Of a DNA stretch of 52,973 nucleotides, positions 1 to 7,571 are shown in pieces. This stretch comes from Candidatus Kaiserbacteria bacterium CG10_big_fil_rev_8_21_14_0_10_56_12 (GTDB lineage Bacteria > Patescibacteriota > Minisyncoccia > Phycocordibacterales > Phycocordibacteraceae): NCBI GenBank assembly GCA_002773355.1, contig PFBL01000021.1:6734-59706 (forward strand), in the 5' to 3' direction. Under the pieces are notes generated by a model. It saw nothing but the letters and a program-made list of their open reading frames with translations, made no database searches and was not told the origin of the DNA. The position numbers were made by a program, and so were the translations under genes. Numbering within the stretch: the first letter of the stretch is position 1; each line of letters begins with the position of its first letter.

Positions 1-39
1 AAGGTTAGTATGTCAGCACTAGCGTGCTACGATTTCCAC

Positions 40-1503
40 ATGAAACACAGCATCCCAGAGGAGGTGAAGGCGGTCTCCACCGCTCTGCGCGAGGCTGGAT
101 ACGAGGCGTATCTCGTAGGTGGGTGCGTTCGCGATCTGCTTGTCGGCAGAGAGCCCAAAGACTGGGATGTGACCACAAACGCAACCCCAGAGCAGATTCA
201 GGCCGTATTTACTGACTCATTCTATGAAAACGACTATGGCACCGTGGGGGTGAAGACGGGCTCGCCAGCGCCAGTACTCGCGATTGTCGAGGTAACTCCG
301 TATCGCACCGAGTCGGGGTACTCAGATAAGCGCCGACCCGACACGGTCGAGTTTGGCGTCTCACTCGAGGAGGATCTCGCGCGTCGAGACTTTACGATTA
401 ACGCAATTGCGCTCGACGAGGCTAAAGGACACGTCGTAGACCCCTATGAGGGCCAAAAGGACATCAAGGACAAGTTGGTGCGAGCGGTGGGTGACGCCAG
501 AGCACGCTTTGCAGAAGATTCTCTCCGGATGTTACGGGCCGTACGCTTCGTCGCGGAACTCGAGTTCGGTATTGATGGAGGAACTGCGAGTGCCATTGCA
601 GAGAATAGTGAGCATTTACGGGGGGTTTCACGTGAAAGGGTGCGAGATGAGTTCTCACGGATTCTAGAATCGCCCCAGCCAATGAAGGCTCTGGTGTTGG
701 CTCATCAGCTCGGCATGCTGGTTCACGTGGCGCCTGATCTCGTTCGTGGTGTTGGGGTGGAGCAGAACCAGGCCCACAGCTATGATGTCTTTGAACACCT
801 GATGCGTACCATGCAGCATGGTGCAGACAAGAAGTACGGCTTTGACGTGGCCTTGGCAGGGCTCTTTCACGATGTGTCTAAGCCAGAGACGAGGCGCTGG
901 GACGAGTCCCGTAAACAGTGGACCTTTCATGGTCACGACGTCGTTGGTGCACGTGTAACAAGGAAGGCGCTTGAGGACTTGCGCTTTTCACGCGAAACAA
1001 TTGATAAGGTGGTCAAGCTCGTCCGCTGGCATATGTTCTTCTCTGATCCGGATCAGATCACTCTCTCGGCAGTTCGTCGGATGATTACTAATGTGGGCGA
1101 GGAGAATATATGGGATCTGCTCAACCTTCGCATATGCGACCGCATTGGCACTGGGCGGCCCAAGGAGCAGCCATTCCGCTTCCGTAAGTATAAGGCCATG
1201 GTTGAGCAGGCTCTACGCGACCCGATATCGGTGAAGATGCTTAACACCGATGGAGAACACATTATGAGCACGTTCCACGTGAACCCGGGCCCAAGAATCG
1301 GTTATATTTTGAATGCATTACTAGAGGAGGTCCTTGACGATGCCGCCAGAAACACTAGTGACTACCTCGATAAACGCACAGCTGAGCTACTTACATTGCC
1401 CGATGACGATCTCCGCAAGCTTGGGGAGGCAGGTAAGGCGAGAAGGGAGGCTGCAGAGGACGCTGAAGTCCAGCAAATATTGGAAAAACATCACGTTTGC
1501 TAG
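40..1503 (+). CDS. cca: CCA tRNA nucleotidyltransferase (class II, with HD domain)
   Basis: Adds or repairs the 3' CCA end of tRNAs in the cytoplasm. The N-terminal nucleotidyltransferase core has the YLVGGCVRDLL motif near residue 25, followed by KDWDV with the metal-binding aspartates; the RRDFTINAIA signature follows. An HD phosphohydrolase-type segment (GLFHDVSKPETRR) lies near residue 275. At 487 aa it fits the HD-containing bacterial family. I place the start at the ATG at 40 rather than the in-frame ATG at 10, because TACGAT (28-33) sits 6 nt upstream as a leaderless -10. Poly(A) polymerase is the related alternative; sequence alone does not fully separate the two. Confidence 0.9.
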   Translation: MKHSIPEEVKAVSTALREAGYEAYLVGGCVRDLLVGREPKDWDVTTNATPEQIQAVFTDSFYENDYGTVGVKTGSPAPVLAIVEVTPYRTESGYSDKRRPDTVEFGVSLEEDLARRDFTINAIALDEAKGHVVDPYEGQKDIKDKLVRAVGDARARFAEDSLRMLRAVRFVAELEFGIDGGTASAIAENSEHLRGVSRERVRDEFSRILESPQPMKALVLAHQLGMLVHVAPDLVRGVGVEQNQAHSYDVFEHLMRTMQHGADKKYGFDVALAGLFHDVSKPETRRWDESRKQWTFHGHDVVGARVTRKALEDLRFSRETIDKVVKLVRWHMFFSDPDQITLSAVRRMITNVGEENIWDLLNLRICDRIGTGRPKEQPFRFRKYKAMVEQALRDPISVKMLNTDGEHIMSTFHVNPGPRIGYILNALLEEVLDDAARNTSDYLDKRTAELLTLPDDDLRKLGEAGKARREAAEDAEVQQILEKHHVC

Positions 1504-1856
1504 CGTTTACGCCTACGACGTTCTACGTGCAACATACTGAAATACAAAAAGCCACCCGGTGGCGTTAGGGGCGTTAGGCAAAAAATGGAGAAAGGGCGAT
1601 TTGGGGCCTAACGCCGAGAATGGTGGGCGGCTTTATGAACGAACACGGATGAACACGAAAGAACTGTCGAGTTGCCTCTCATGTGCACAGCGCCGAGGGG
1701 CTTAATTGCGAATCGTCGCAGACGCTGGCGCGTGCCACGAGGCGCGAGTTTGACTCACAACTGAACTGATGAAAGATCGCGAGGAACTGTCTGCCCAGTA
1801 GTAATCATAGATCTATAAAGGACACTGTAAAGGACACCACTGTGGATAACTGACCT
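1504..1856. other. Gene-free 353-nt gap with inverted and direct repeats
   Basis: No convincing gene. It holds a perfect 10-bp inverted repeat (ggcgttaggc 1570-1579, gcctaacgcc 1606-1615), an extra direct copy of ggcgttagg at 1561-1569, a 9-nt direct repeat aaaggacac at 1817-1825 and 1829-1837, and one consensus DnaA-box-like nonamer (1841-1849). A small hairpin with a T-run on the minus strand (1546-1563) could end transcription from the exonuclease III gene. Confidence 0.6.
1546..1563 (-). terminator. Possible terminator downstream of exonuclease III gene
   Basis: On the minus strand gccac-cgg-gtggc is followed directly by TTTTT. The stem is only 5 bp and lies about 300 nt past the xth stop, so the assignment is tentative. 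Confidence 0.35.
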
Positions 1857-2624
1857 TTAACTAAGCGTGATTGAGACTGGGCAGTGGTCGGAGCCGTAGA
1901 CATCGGCGTGGATCTCCGCCTTTTTGACCCTTTTTATAAACTCGCTCACTACAAAGAAATAGTCGATGCGCCATCCCACATTCCGGTCACGTTCGTGAGT
2001 AAACTGATCCCAATAGGTGTACGCGTCCTTAGTGTTGGGATGGAGGTGGCGGAAGGAGTCTATATAGCCAAAATCGATGACCTCGTCTACCCAGGCGCGC
2101 TCCTCGGGGAGGAAGCCGGTGTTCTCCTCATTTTCCTTCGGTCTGGCGAGATCGATCTCCTCGTGGGCGGTGTTGATATCGCCACAGAAGATAACGGGCT
2201 TATCCTCCCGCAATTTCTCGGCGAAGGTGAGGAAGGCGTCGTAGAAGCGCATCTTGTAGTCGAGGCGGTGTGGGCCCTGGCCGCCATTGGGGAAGTAGGC
2301 ATTGAGGAGCCAGAAGTCGTCGTACTCCGCACCAATAATGCGCCCCTCCTGATCGAACTCTTTTATACCCATGCCGTAGATGACCGAAAGCGGCTCGATC
2401 TTGGAGTAGAGGGCGACGCCGCTGTAGCCCTTCTTGATCTGGCACGATGAAAAAAACGCAGTGTAGCCAGCAGGGGAGAGGAATTGTTTGGTAAGCTGAT
2501 CAGGATTCGCCTTGGTCTCTTGAAGACAGAAGATGTCCGGCTTCATCTCGCGGAGGAACTTCTCCCAGTACTCGCCCTTGGCAAGCGAGCGCAGGCCGTT
2601 CACATTCCACGAGACGAGTTTCAT
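1857..2624 (-). CDS. xth: Exodeoxyribonuclease III / AP endonuclease
   Basis: Base-excision repair nuclease cutting DNA 5' of abasic sites, with 3'-5' exonuclease activity. The EEP-fold signatures are in order: WNVNGLRS at the N terminus, FCLQETK with the catalytic Glu, YSGVALYSK, CGDINTAHEEIDL with the Asp/Asn pair, YTYWD, GWRIDYFFV, and SDHCPV near the C terminus with the catalytic Asp-His. Length 255 aa is normal. On the minus strand TACACT lies 8 nt before the ATG, so the mRNA is probably leaderless. A forward gene starts about 170 nt away in the opposite direction. Confidence 0.95.
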   Translation of the reverse strand: MKLVSWNVNGLRSLAKGEYWEKFLREMKPDIFCLQETKANPDQLTKQFLSPAGYTAFFSSCQIKKGYSGVALYSKIEPLSVIYGMGIKEFDQEGRIIGAEYDDFWLLNAYFPNGGQGPHRLDYKMRFYDAFLTFAEKLREDKPVIFCGDINTAHEEIDLARPKENEENTGFLPEERAWVDEVIDFGYIDSFRHLHPNTKDAYTYWDQFTHERDRNVGWRIDYFFVVSEFIKRVKKAEIHADVYGSDHCPVSITLS

Positions 2625-2696
2625 TGGAGTATAGTGTAACTAGCACAGCGTCTTTAAACCAGGCAAGGACCGAGGTATTGAACCACTACGGGAGGG

Positions 2697-2724
2697 TTGA
2701 CAAGTACGATAAGCGGTGTATCAT
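2697..2724 (+). promoter_or_regulatory. Canonical promoter of the orphan 129-aa gene
   Basis: TTGACA (2697-2702), a 16-nt spacer and TATCAT (2719-2724). Transcription would start near 2731, giving a leader of about 64 nt that ends in a strong Shine-Dalgarno. Confidence 0.65.
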
Positions 2725-2794
2725 ATGCGCAGAGCGCACTGATTGACCCGCTGGGGTCCACAAACGGAACCCGGCACTAGCCAGGGAGGGAAAT

Positions 2795-3184
2795 ATGCAG
2801 AACCTGATGGAGGCCCTCACGAGGGCTCTGAACACCGTCGAGATAATCGATGGTACGACGACGCTGAGCCAGCCGAGCTGCGAGGAAGAGCTGGTGAGCC
2901 ACGAAACACCGCTCGAGGTGGTGCAGTTGCAGTCTCTGCACCACCACTGCACGTTCGATGGCGGTCTGAAAGGCCTCGTGCGGTGGTGGTTCAACATGGA
3001 GACGCGCGGGAACGACCGGGAGGGTCGCGCACACTTCGAAAGTGTCGTGATCGCGCACGCGACCACGGAACTGATCCAAACGGCGTGCGCGTGGCACTTT
3101 CCGGACCACGCATACGACGGCGAGGGACGGCCGATGAAGTTCGCCATCCGCCAGGGCTGGAGGGTATTCAAGGCCCCCAGCTGA
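2795..3184 (+). CDS. Hypothetical protein in an isolated cassette
   Basis: Not recognised. The 129-aa product has no signal peptide or membrane segment. The middle is rich in His and Gln (a VQLQSLHHH stretch near residue 45) and the C-terminal half has several Trp and Arg. The start is well supported: GGGAGGG (2784-2790) lies 4 nt before the ATG, one of very few strong Shine-Dalgarno sequences in this window. A consensus promoter precedes it and a 13-bp perfect hairpin follows, so it is a self-contained transcription unit. The same layout recurs at the pyrF-pyrE pair, which suggests both were acquired. No function can be assigned. Confidence 0.7.
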   Translation: MQNLMEALTRALNTVEIIDGTTTLSQPSCEEELVSHETPLEVVQLQSLHHHCTFDGGLKGLVRWWFNMETRGNDREGRAHFESVVIAHATTELIQTACAWHFPDHAYDGEGRPMKFAIRQGWRVFKAPS

Positions 3185-3194
3185 CAGCCACGTG

Positions 3195-3240
3195 GGTGGC
3201 CCGACACAGGAGTGTCGGGCCACCGCGGAGGGTGTTTTTT
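3195..3240 (+). terminator. Strong rho-independent terminator
   Basis: A perfect 13-bp stem (ggtggcccgacac, 3195-3207, with 3212-3224) has an AGGA loop. A short spacer and TTTTTT at 3235-3240 follow. It closes the 129-aa gene unit. Confidence 0.85.
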
Positions 3241-3311
3241 GTACACAGATGGCAAATGGATAGTGGCGACGTATCAGTGATGCTACTCCACGTTCTGGTA
3301 TAGTGGTTGGC

Positions 3312-4220
3312 ATGGAAGGTCGTCAAGAACGTGCGCGTGCTAAGACAGAACCATCTCTTGTCGAGCAGTTTGACGCACCAGAGACTATCGAGATAGCGGG
3401 CGAACAGGTACCAGTCGTTGACATCGAGCCAAAAGAAAAGAAGAGTGATATCCCCACGGTATTTGTGACTGGGTTTTCTGCCACACCGACCACGCTTAAG
3501 GACGCGATGATTCGCACGGCTGAGGCCGGGCGTCGCGTTATCGCGGCTAAAGCGCCGCATGGGGTGACAATTGAAAAAGACGATCCGGCGCTCGAAGGAG
3601 TTGACCTACCTTCTGCCCACCTGCGCAAGCTGAAAGCCTTGCTCGGGGTTATTGAGGCGAAGGATCTTACAGAGGTCAATATTATTGCGGATTCTGAGGG
3701 GGCGATTATTGCACTCGCGGCGGCCGCACTCGAACCCGAGAAATTTAAGAACCTCGTGCTGGTGTCGCCCGCGGGCCTGATTGGAGAGGACACCTTCTTT
3801 CAGATTCTCCATCGCACGATCGCCGACATAACGCTCGAACAAAAGTTAGGAAAAGATATGCAAAAGGTGGAGTATCCCTCTCCCGGCTCGGAAGGTGCGA
3901 CTTCGATACTCTCTAACATACCCGCCTCGATAAAGGAGATCCAGGCAATCGCGCACTCAGACATCACCGGAGTACTGAAATACTTGAAGGAAAAAGGTGT
4001 TCTGGTTTCGATTATCCATGCAGTAGATGACAAGCTCTTCCCGATGGAGCGGGTACAAGAGATGACGAAGGCCGACATGATAACTGGCTTCTATAGCGTC
4101 AAGGGTACCCATAACATGATCTATAACTACGAACCCTTTGGCCGCGCGGCAGAGGCCGCGCTCTCTGCGCTTGAGGACAAGCGAAAGAAACTTACCAAAG
4201 ACAATGATGGCGTGGGCTAG
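3312..4220 (+). CDS. Alpha/beta-hydrolase family protein
   Basis: A 302-aa soluble protein with an alpha/beta-hydrolase core. A VFVTGFSATP strand-loop is the likely oxyanion region, the nucleophile elbow reads ADSEG with Ser in place, HAVDDKLFP supplies the acid, and GTHNMIYN supplies the catalytic His near the C terminus. The elbow lacks the first Gly of GxSxG (Ala instead). About 45 charged residues precede the domain. Substrate unknown. The ATG at 3312 is preferred over an upstream in-frame GTG at 3303 because TATAGT (3299-3304) ends 7 nt before it, implying a leaderless mRNA. Confidence 0.75.
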   Translation: MEGRQERARAKTEPSLVEQFDAPETIEIAGEQVPVVDIEPKEKKSDIPTVFVTGFSATPTTLKDAMIRTAEAGRRVIAAKAPHGVTIEKDDPALEGVDLPSAHLRKLKALLGVIEAKDLTEVNIIADSEGAIIALAAAALEPEKFKNLVLVSPAGLIGEDTFFQILHRTIADITLEQKLGKDMQKVEYPSPGSEGATSILSNIPASIKEIQAIAHSDITGVLKYLKEKGVLVSIIHAVDDKLFPMERVQEMTKADMITGFYSVKGTHNMIYNYEPFGRAAEAALSALEDKRKKLTKDNDGVG

Positions 4221-5092
4221 TGTCTAAATTCAGTCTCAATAGCAGAAGCGATTTCGCTTGCAACTCTGTCTTGTAGGAGTGCGGGTGACTTGTATTTCAG
4301 TTTACTGTTGTGGATTGGGCGGATCGAGGCGAGCGCTTGTGTATATGCTTGCACCACGCCGTGTTGCCCTCGAGCGACGGCATAGTCGTGCATGGCACTG
4401 AGCTGGGTCTCAATTTCTCTAATGAACAGATGTTGTACAGGATGAGTGCTTAGCTCCTTGTTTTTCTTCTGCACCCAGAGATCAGCAAGTTCTTCGACCA
4501 CTGATTCGCTTACGCCAACGACCGCGCGTGGCACATTGTTTCTCGTGCCCATGAAATCTTTTCGTTCGTCACGGAAGTATTTAATCGACCCAAGCTTGTC
4601 CCCATCAATTTCCGATTTTATATCTGCAAGTTTCCTGCGGATGCTCATGGTGCCAAAGGTCACATCAACGGCGAGTGCCAAGACTCTTGATCCATCAGTC
4701 GGCGTAGACCACTCTGCGATCATGTCCACTTTGTTTATAAAGTCTTCATACGGAGATGTCTTGAGCGTTTGTGCGCCGCCGAGCCATTCATTTGACTCGG
4801 ACTGCACAAGCACAATAGCCTCAAAAATATCAGCGACTTTTTTCTGCCGCTCTTCTTCGGGTGAATTGCGTGCCTTGAATTGCTCTTTGAGGCGATTGGT
4901 GAGCGCGATATCTTGTTGTACGGCAGTGTCCCCGTAGAGTGAGGCGAATTCAGATTCCTGAATAGTGTAATCAGGATTTTCAAGTAGCGCCTGCGCTTCG
5001 GTGTACGCGCGTTTCATAAGTGGAGAAAGCTCCGTTGAGCTATGCCGTCGTTCGTTGTCGATGTTTCTTATTAGCCTGTCCTCGATGCTCAT
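4217..5092 (-). CDS. Hypothetical protein, 291 aa
   Basis: Not recognised. It is soluble and charged, without signal peptide or membrane helix. A central stretch, DMIAEW to VLALAVDVTFG followed by a RRKL-x-DIKSEID segment and IKYF, has spaced Asp and Lys residues that faintly recall PD-(D/E)xK nucleases, but this is a guess. On the minus strand a perfect TATAAT ends 7 nt before the ATG at 5092, the clearest leaderless promoter in the window, and it fixes the start 10 codons inside the longest frame. Its stop overlaps the 3' end of the convergent hydrolase gene. Confidence 0.7.
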   Translation of the reverse strand: MSIEDRLIRNIDNERRHSSTELSPLMKRAYTEAQALLENPDYTIQESEFASLYGDTAVQQDIALTNRLKEQFKARNSPEEERQKKVADIFEAIVLVQSESNEWLGGAQTLKTSPYEDFINKVDMIAEWSTPTDGSRVLALAVDVTFGTMSIRRKLADIKSEIDGDKLGSIKYFRDERKDFMGTRNNVPRAVVGVSESVVEELADLWVQKKNKELSTHPVQHLFIREIETQLSAMHDYAVARGQHGVVQAYTQALASIRPIHNSKLKYKSPALLQDRVASEIASAIETEFRH

Positions 5093-5152
5093 AGAAACGA
5101 TTATAACGCACCGGGGCAACATACATATGTTCGACCAAGCCTGGTAGTAAGG

Positions 5153-5168
5153 TTCTCAGCGATGAGAA
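5153..5168 (-). terminator. Small hairpin after the recombinase gene
   Basis: A 6-bp stem (ttctca / tgagaa) with a 4-nt loop lies immediately past the xerC-like stop. There is no clear T-run, so it may only be an RNA 3'-end stabiliser. Confidence 0.3.
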
Positions 5169-6089
5169 TCATTGACGGCTCTTGCCGTGGAACTTCTTAT
5201 GCACCTCGCGGAGGTGCGCGTCCGTGATGTGGGTGTAGATCTGGGTCGTACTGATTGAGGCGTGGCCGAGAAGCTGTTGCACCGAGCGGATATCAGCGCC
5301 GTTGTTCAAGAGATCGGTGGCGAAGGCGTGGCGGAGTGTGTGGGGCGTGACAATGTTCGTGATACCTGCGATGGCGACATAGCGCTTCAAGTGCCGTTGG
5401 ACATCACGGGGCGTGATCCGGTGGAGCTTGTTGGGCCGACCCTCGACAAAGAGTGCCTCCTCCATATCCTTGCGGGCCTTCAAATACTCTCGCACCTTCT
5501 CTTTGGCCTCGTCAGAGATGAAGACCACACGCACCTTCTCGCCCTTACCGCGCACGCTCATCTCGTCGCGCGAGAGGTCGATGCCGCTGTTAAGCGCACA
5601 AAGCTCTGAGACGCGTAGCCCGGTAGAGAAGAGGAGCTCGAGGATCGCCGAGTCGCGCAGATATTGGAGCTTCTTGCCATCATCATCCTCTTTTTCATAC
5701 GCGTCGTGCGGTGCGCGCATCAGGCGGCCGAGCTCGGCCGAGGTGATGAGGTCGAGATGTCGCTCGGGGAGCTTAGCGAGCTCAATCTTCTCCGGTGAGG
5801 TGGCGGCAATATCGCGCTTGCGCAAGAATTTGAGGAAGGCGCGCAGGGCGATCATGTAGTAATTCTGCGTGCGGCGCTTCATCGAGTCGCGGCCGCTACC
5901 GTGTTGGCGATTGAGCCAGAGTCGGAAGTCGCGCACGCTCTGCTCGGTAATGTTTGAGACTTGCTTGACGCCCATCTGGGCGAAGTAGCGGGTGAGGTAG
6001 CGGTCATAGTTCTCGACTGTCTTGACCGCACGCCCGCGCTCGATCTCGATATATTCCAAGAATTGCCTCTTGGCTGTCTCTGCGTCCAT
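5169..6089 (-). CDS. Tyrosine site-specific recombinase, XerC/XerD family
   Basis: Resolves chromosome dimers at dif-like sites, or acts as an integrase. The N-terminal SAM-like core-binding domain occupies about residues 1-95. The catalytic domain shows TGLRVSEL (Arg near 157), a GKGEKVR beta-hairpin Lys, HTLRHAFA (His and Arg near 250), GHASISTTQIYTH with the final His and the nucleophilic Tyr near 285. Length (306 aa) is typical of Xer proteins and no mobile-element context surrounds it, so a housekeeping Xer role is likeliest; CPR genomes often carry a single Xer. TATACT ends 7 nt upstream of the chosen ATG (6089), giving a leaderless start. Confidence 0.9.
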   Translation of the reverse strand: MDAETAKRQFLEYIEIERGRAVKTVENYDRYLTRYFAQMGVKQVSNITEQSVRDFRLWLNRQHGSGRDSMKRRTQNYYMIALRAFLKFLRKRDIAATSPEKIELAKLPERHLDLITSAELGRLMRAPHDAYEKEDDDGKKLQYLRDSAILELLFSTGLRVSELCALNSGIDLSRDEMSVRGKGEKVRVVFISDEAKEKVREYLKARKDMEEALFVEGRPNKLHRITPRDVQRHLKRYVAIAGITNIVTPHTLRHAFATDLLNNGADIRSVQQLLGHASISTTQIYTHITDAHLREVHKKFHGKSRQ

Positions 6090-6192
6090 AGCGCTAAGTA
6101 TAGAGCAATATTGTGCGCACAATACGCATCGTTGCAACATCGTTACAAAAACATAATTCGGGGAGGAGCTTGTCCTGTGATATAGTGACTCT

Positions 6193-6405
6193 ATGTATAC
6201 GGCGATTTATAAAAAGGTGCGTTCTGGGTACCTCGCGTGGATTGAGGAGATTCCAGGTGTCAATACGCAGGGCGCGTCAAGGAAAGAGGCTCGCGCCAAC
6301 CTCGCGGATGCTCTCTCCGAGTTTCTTATCGCACGTCGTGCACTTACCAAGCGTGCCCGCTCGCGTGGCGCGTCCATTGCACGCGAGCGTCTCTCCACCG
6401 CATAG
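6193..6405 (+). CDS. hicB: HicB-family antitoxin
   Basis: Antitoxin of a HicBA module. The 70-aa protein matches the partial RNase-H-like HicB fold: YTAIYKKVRSGYLAWIEEIPG, then TQGASRKEARANLADALSEFL. The tail is basic (residues about 50-70) and there is no obvious C-terminal helix-turn-helix, so autoregulation may depend on the toxin complex. TATAGT (6181-6186) ends 6 nt before the ATG, predicting a leaderless mRNA. The toxin gene follows after 5 nt, in the antitoxin-first order seen in many HicBA loci. Confidence 0.85.
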   Translation: MYTAIYKKVRSGYLAWIEEIPGVNTQGASRKEARANLADALSEFLIARRALTKRARSRGASIARERLSTA

Positions 6406-6410
6406 GTCAG

Positions 6411-6605
6411 ATGAAACGTGCTGATCTTCTGCACCACTTGCGAGCGCGTGGTTGTCGGCTTGTGCGCGAAGGGAGCAAGCACTCAGTTTTTACGAACACC
6501 AAAAATGATTGTATGAGCACGATACCGCGGCATGGCGAGCTCCATCCATTTCTCGTGCGCAAGATTTGTAAGGATCTAGGTATCGTGCCACCACGGGGTA
6601 AGTGA
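6411..6605 (+). CDS. hicA: HicA-family mRNA interferase toxin
   Basis: A ribosome-independent mRNA endonuclease with a dsRBD-like fold. The 64-aa sequence has the family signatures: an N-terminal LLHHLRARGCRLVREG segment, then GSKHSVF with the catalytic His, and a HPFLVRKICKDLGI C-terminal helix. It is co-transcribed with and neutralised by the upstream HicB. Both proteins look intact, so the module is probably functional. Confidence 0.88.
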   Translation: MKRADLLHHLRARGCRLVREGSKHSVFTNTKNDCMSTIPRHGELHPFLVRKICKDLGIVPPRGK

Positions 6606-6655
6606 TTACAGCAAACTTGCGTAAATAGGCAAGGCGTGGTAAGGTTGGGTTGTCT

Positions 6656-6922
6656 ATGCTTACTACCAAGAAAAAGGCGGCGGTTATTAAGACAACCGCC
6701 CGGCACGACACAGACACCGGCTCAGCCGATGTTCAGGTCGCGTTGCTTTCCAAACAGATCGACGAACTCGCAAAACATTTGAAGAAGAACCCGAAGGACG
6801 TGCATTCACGACGTGGACTCCTGCAGATGGTGGCAGATCGCCGCACGCACCTCCGCTATCTCGAAGCCAACGACAAGCGCCGCTATAGCGCAGTCATCAA
6901 GAAGCTCGGGTTGAAGCGGTAG
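6656..6922 (+). CDS. rpsO: Small ribosomal subunit protein uS15
   Basis: Binds the central domain of 16S rRNA early in 30S assembly. The 88-aa product has the conserved TGSADVQVALLSKQI and SRRGLLQMVADRRTHLRYL segments and ends in KKLGLKR. The ATG at 6656 is chosen over an upstream TTG. It stands alone: pnp, its usual neighbour, is not adjacent. Confidence 0.96.
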   Translation: MLTTKKKAAVIKTTARHDTDTGSADVQVALLSKQIDELAKHLKKNPKDVHSRRGLLQMVADRRTHLRYLEANDKRRYSAVIKKLGLKR

Positions 6923-7001
6923 GGCCCTCTGGGGGTGTATGATAGGCGCGTAACCTCGGGTTGCGTTTTAATTACCTTGTTTTTCATAAGCTATTATTTA
7001 T

Positions 7002-7514
7002 ATGGCCGTTATAAAACACTCAGCTCAGCGTGTGGGCGTATTCATCGACACGCAAAATCTCTATCACAGTGCGAAGCATCTCTTTAAAGCACGCGTCAAC
7101 TTCGGGAACATTCTCGAAGAAGCGGTCGGTGGCCGCACGCTCGTGCGTGCTATCGCCTACGTCATCTCCACCGAGAGTGGGGAAGAAAAGAACTTCTTTG
7201 AGGCGCTGACCAAGATGGGCATCGAGACTAAGGTCAAAGACCTGCAGATCTTTTCTGACGGAGCTAAGAAGGCTGACTGGGACGTTGGCATCGCTGTCGA
7301 CGCGATTAAGCTCGCTCCCAAGCTCGACACGGTCGTGCTCGTGACCGGTGATGGCGACTTTGTCCCGCTGATACAGTATCTCGATCTACACGGTATCCAA
7401 GTTGAGGTAATCTCGTTTGGTAAATCTTCGTCGGGCAAACTCAAGGAGGCGACACAGGCCTTCACCGATATGGGCGAAGACCCTAAGCGCTACACGATCA
7501 CCGCGCGCTGGTAG
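7002..7514 (+). CDS. NYN domain (LabA/DUF88-type) putative RNase
   Basis: A 170-aa single-domain protein of the PIN-like NYN superfamily. It shows VGVFIDTQNLYH at the N terminus (first acidic metal ligand and Asn), KKADWDVGIAVDAI in the middle, and VTGDGDFVPLIQYL with the conserved Asp pair. The family members are predicted metal-dependent RNases; substrate unknown. An A/T-rich tract with TATTAT (6992-6997) lies 4 nt before the ATG. Confidence 0.85.
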   Translation: MAVIKHSAQRVGVFIDTQNLYHSAKHLFKARVNFGNILEEAVGGRTLVRAIAYVISTESGEEKNFFEALTKMGIETKVKDLQIFSDGAKKADWDVGIAVDAIKLAPKLDTVVLVTGDGDFVPLIQYLDLHGIQVEVISFGKSSSGKLKEATQAFTDMGEDPKRYTITARW

Positions 7515-7571
7515 AACACCCCGCGGATAAAGGCGCACGACGTTGCGAACGTGCGGTACTATGAGTACTGC

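Noticed and set aside
1841-1849. DnaA-box consensus, possible replication origin
   Set aside because: Only one perfect box, no clear A/T-rich unwinding element and no dnaA, dnaN or rpmH nearby.
1884-2450. Plus-strand open frame across exonuclease III
   Set aside because: It mirrors the codons of the conserved minus-strand gene and has no independent signals.
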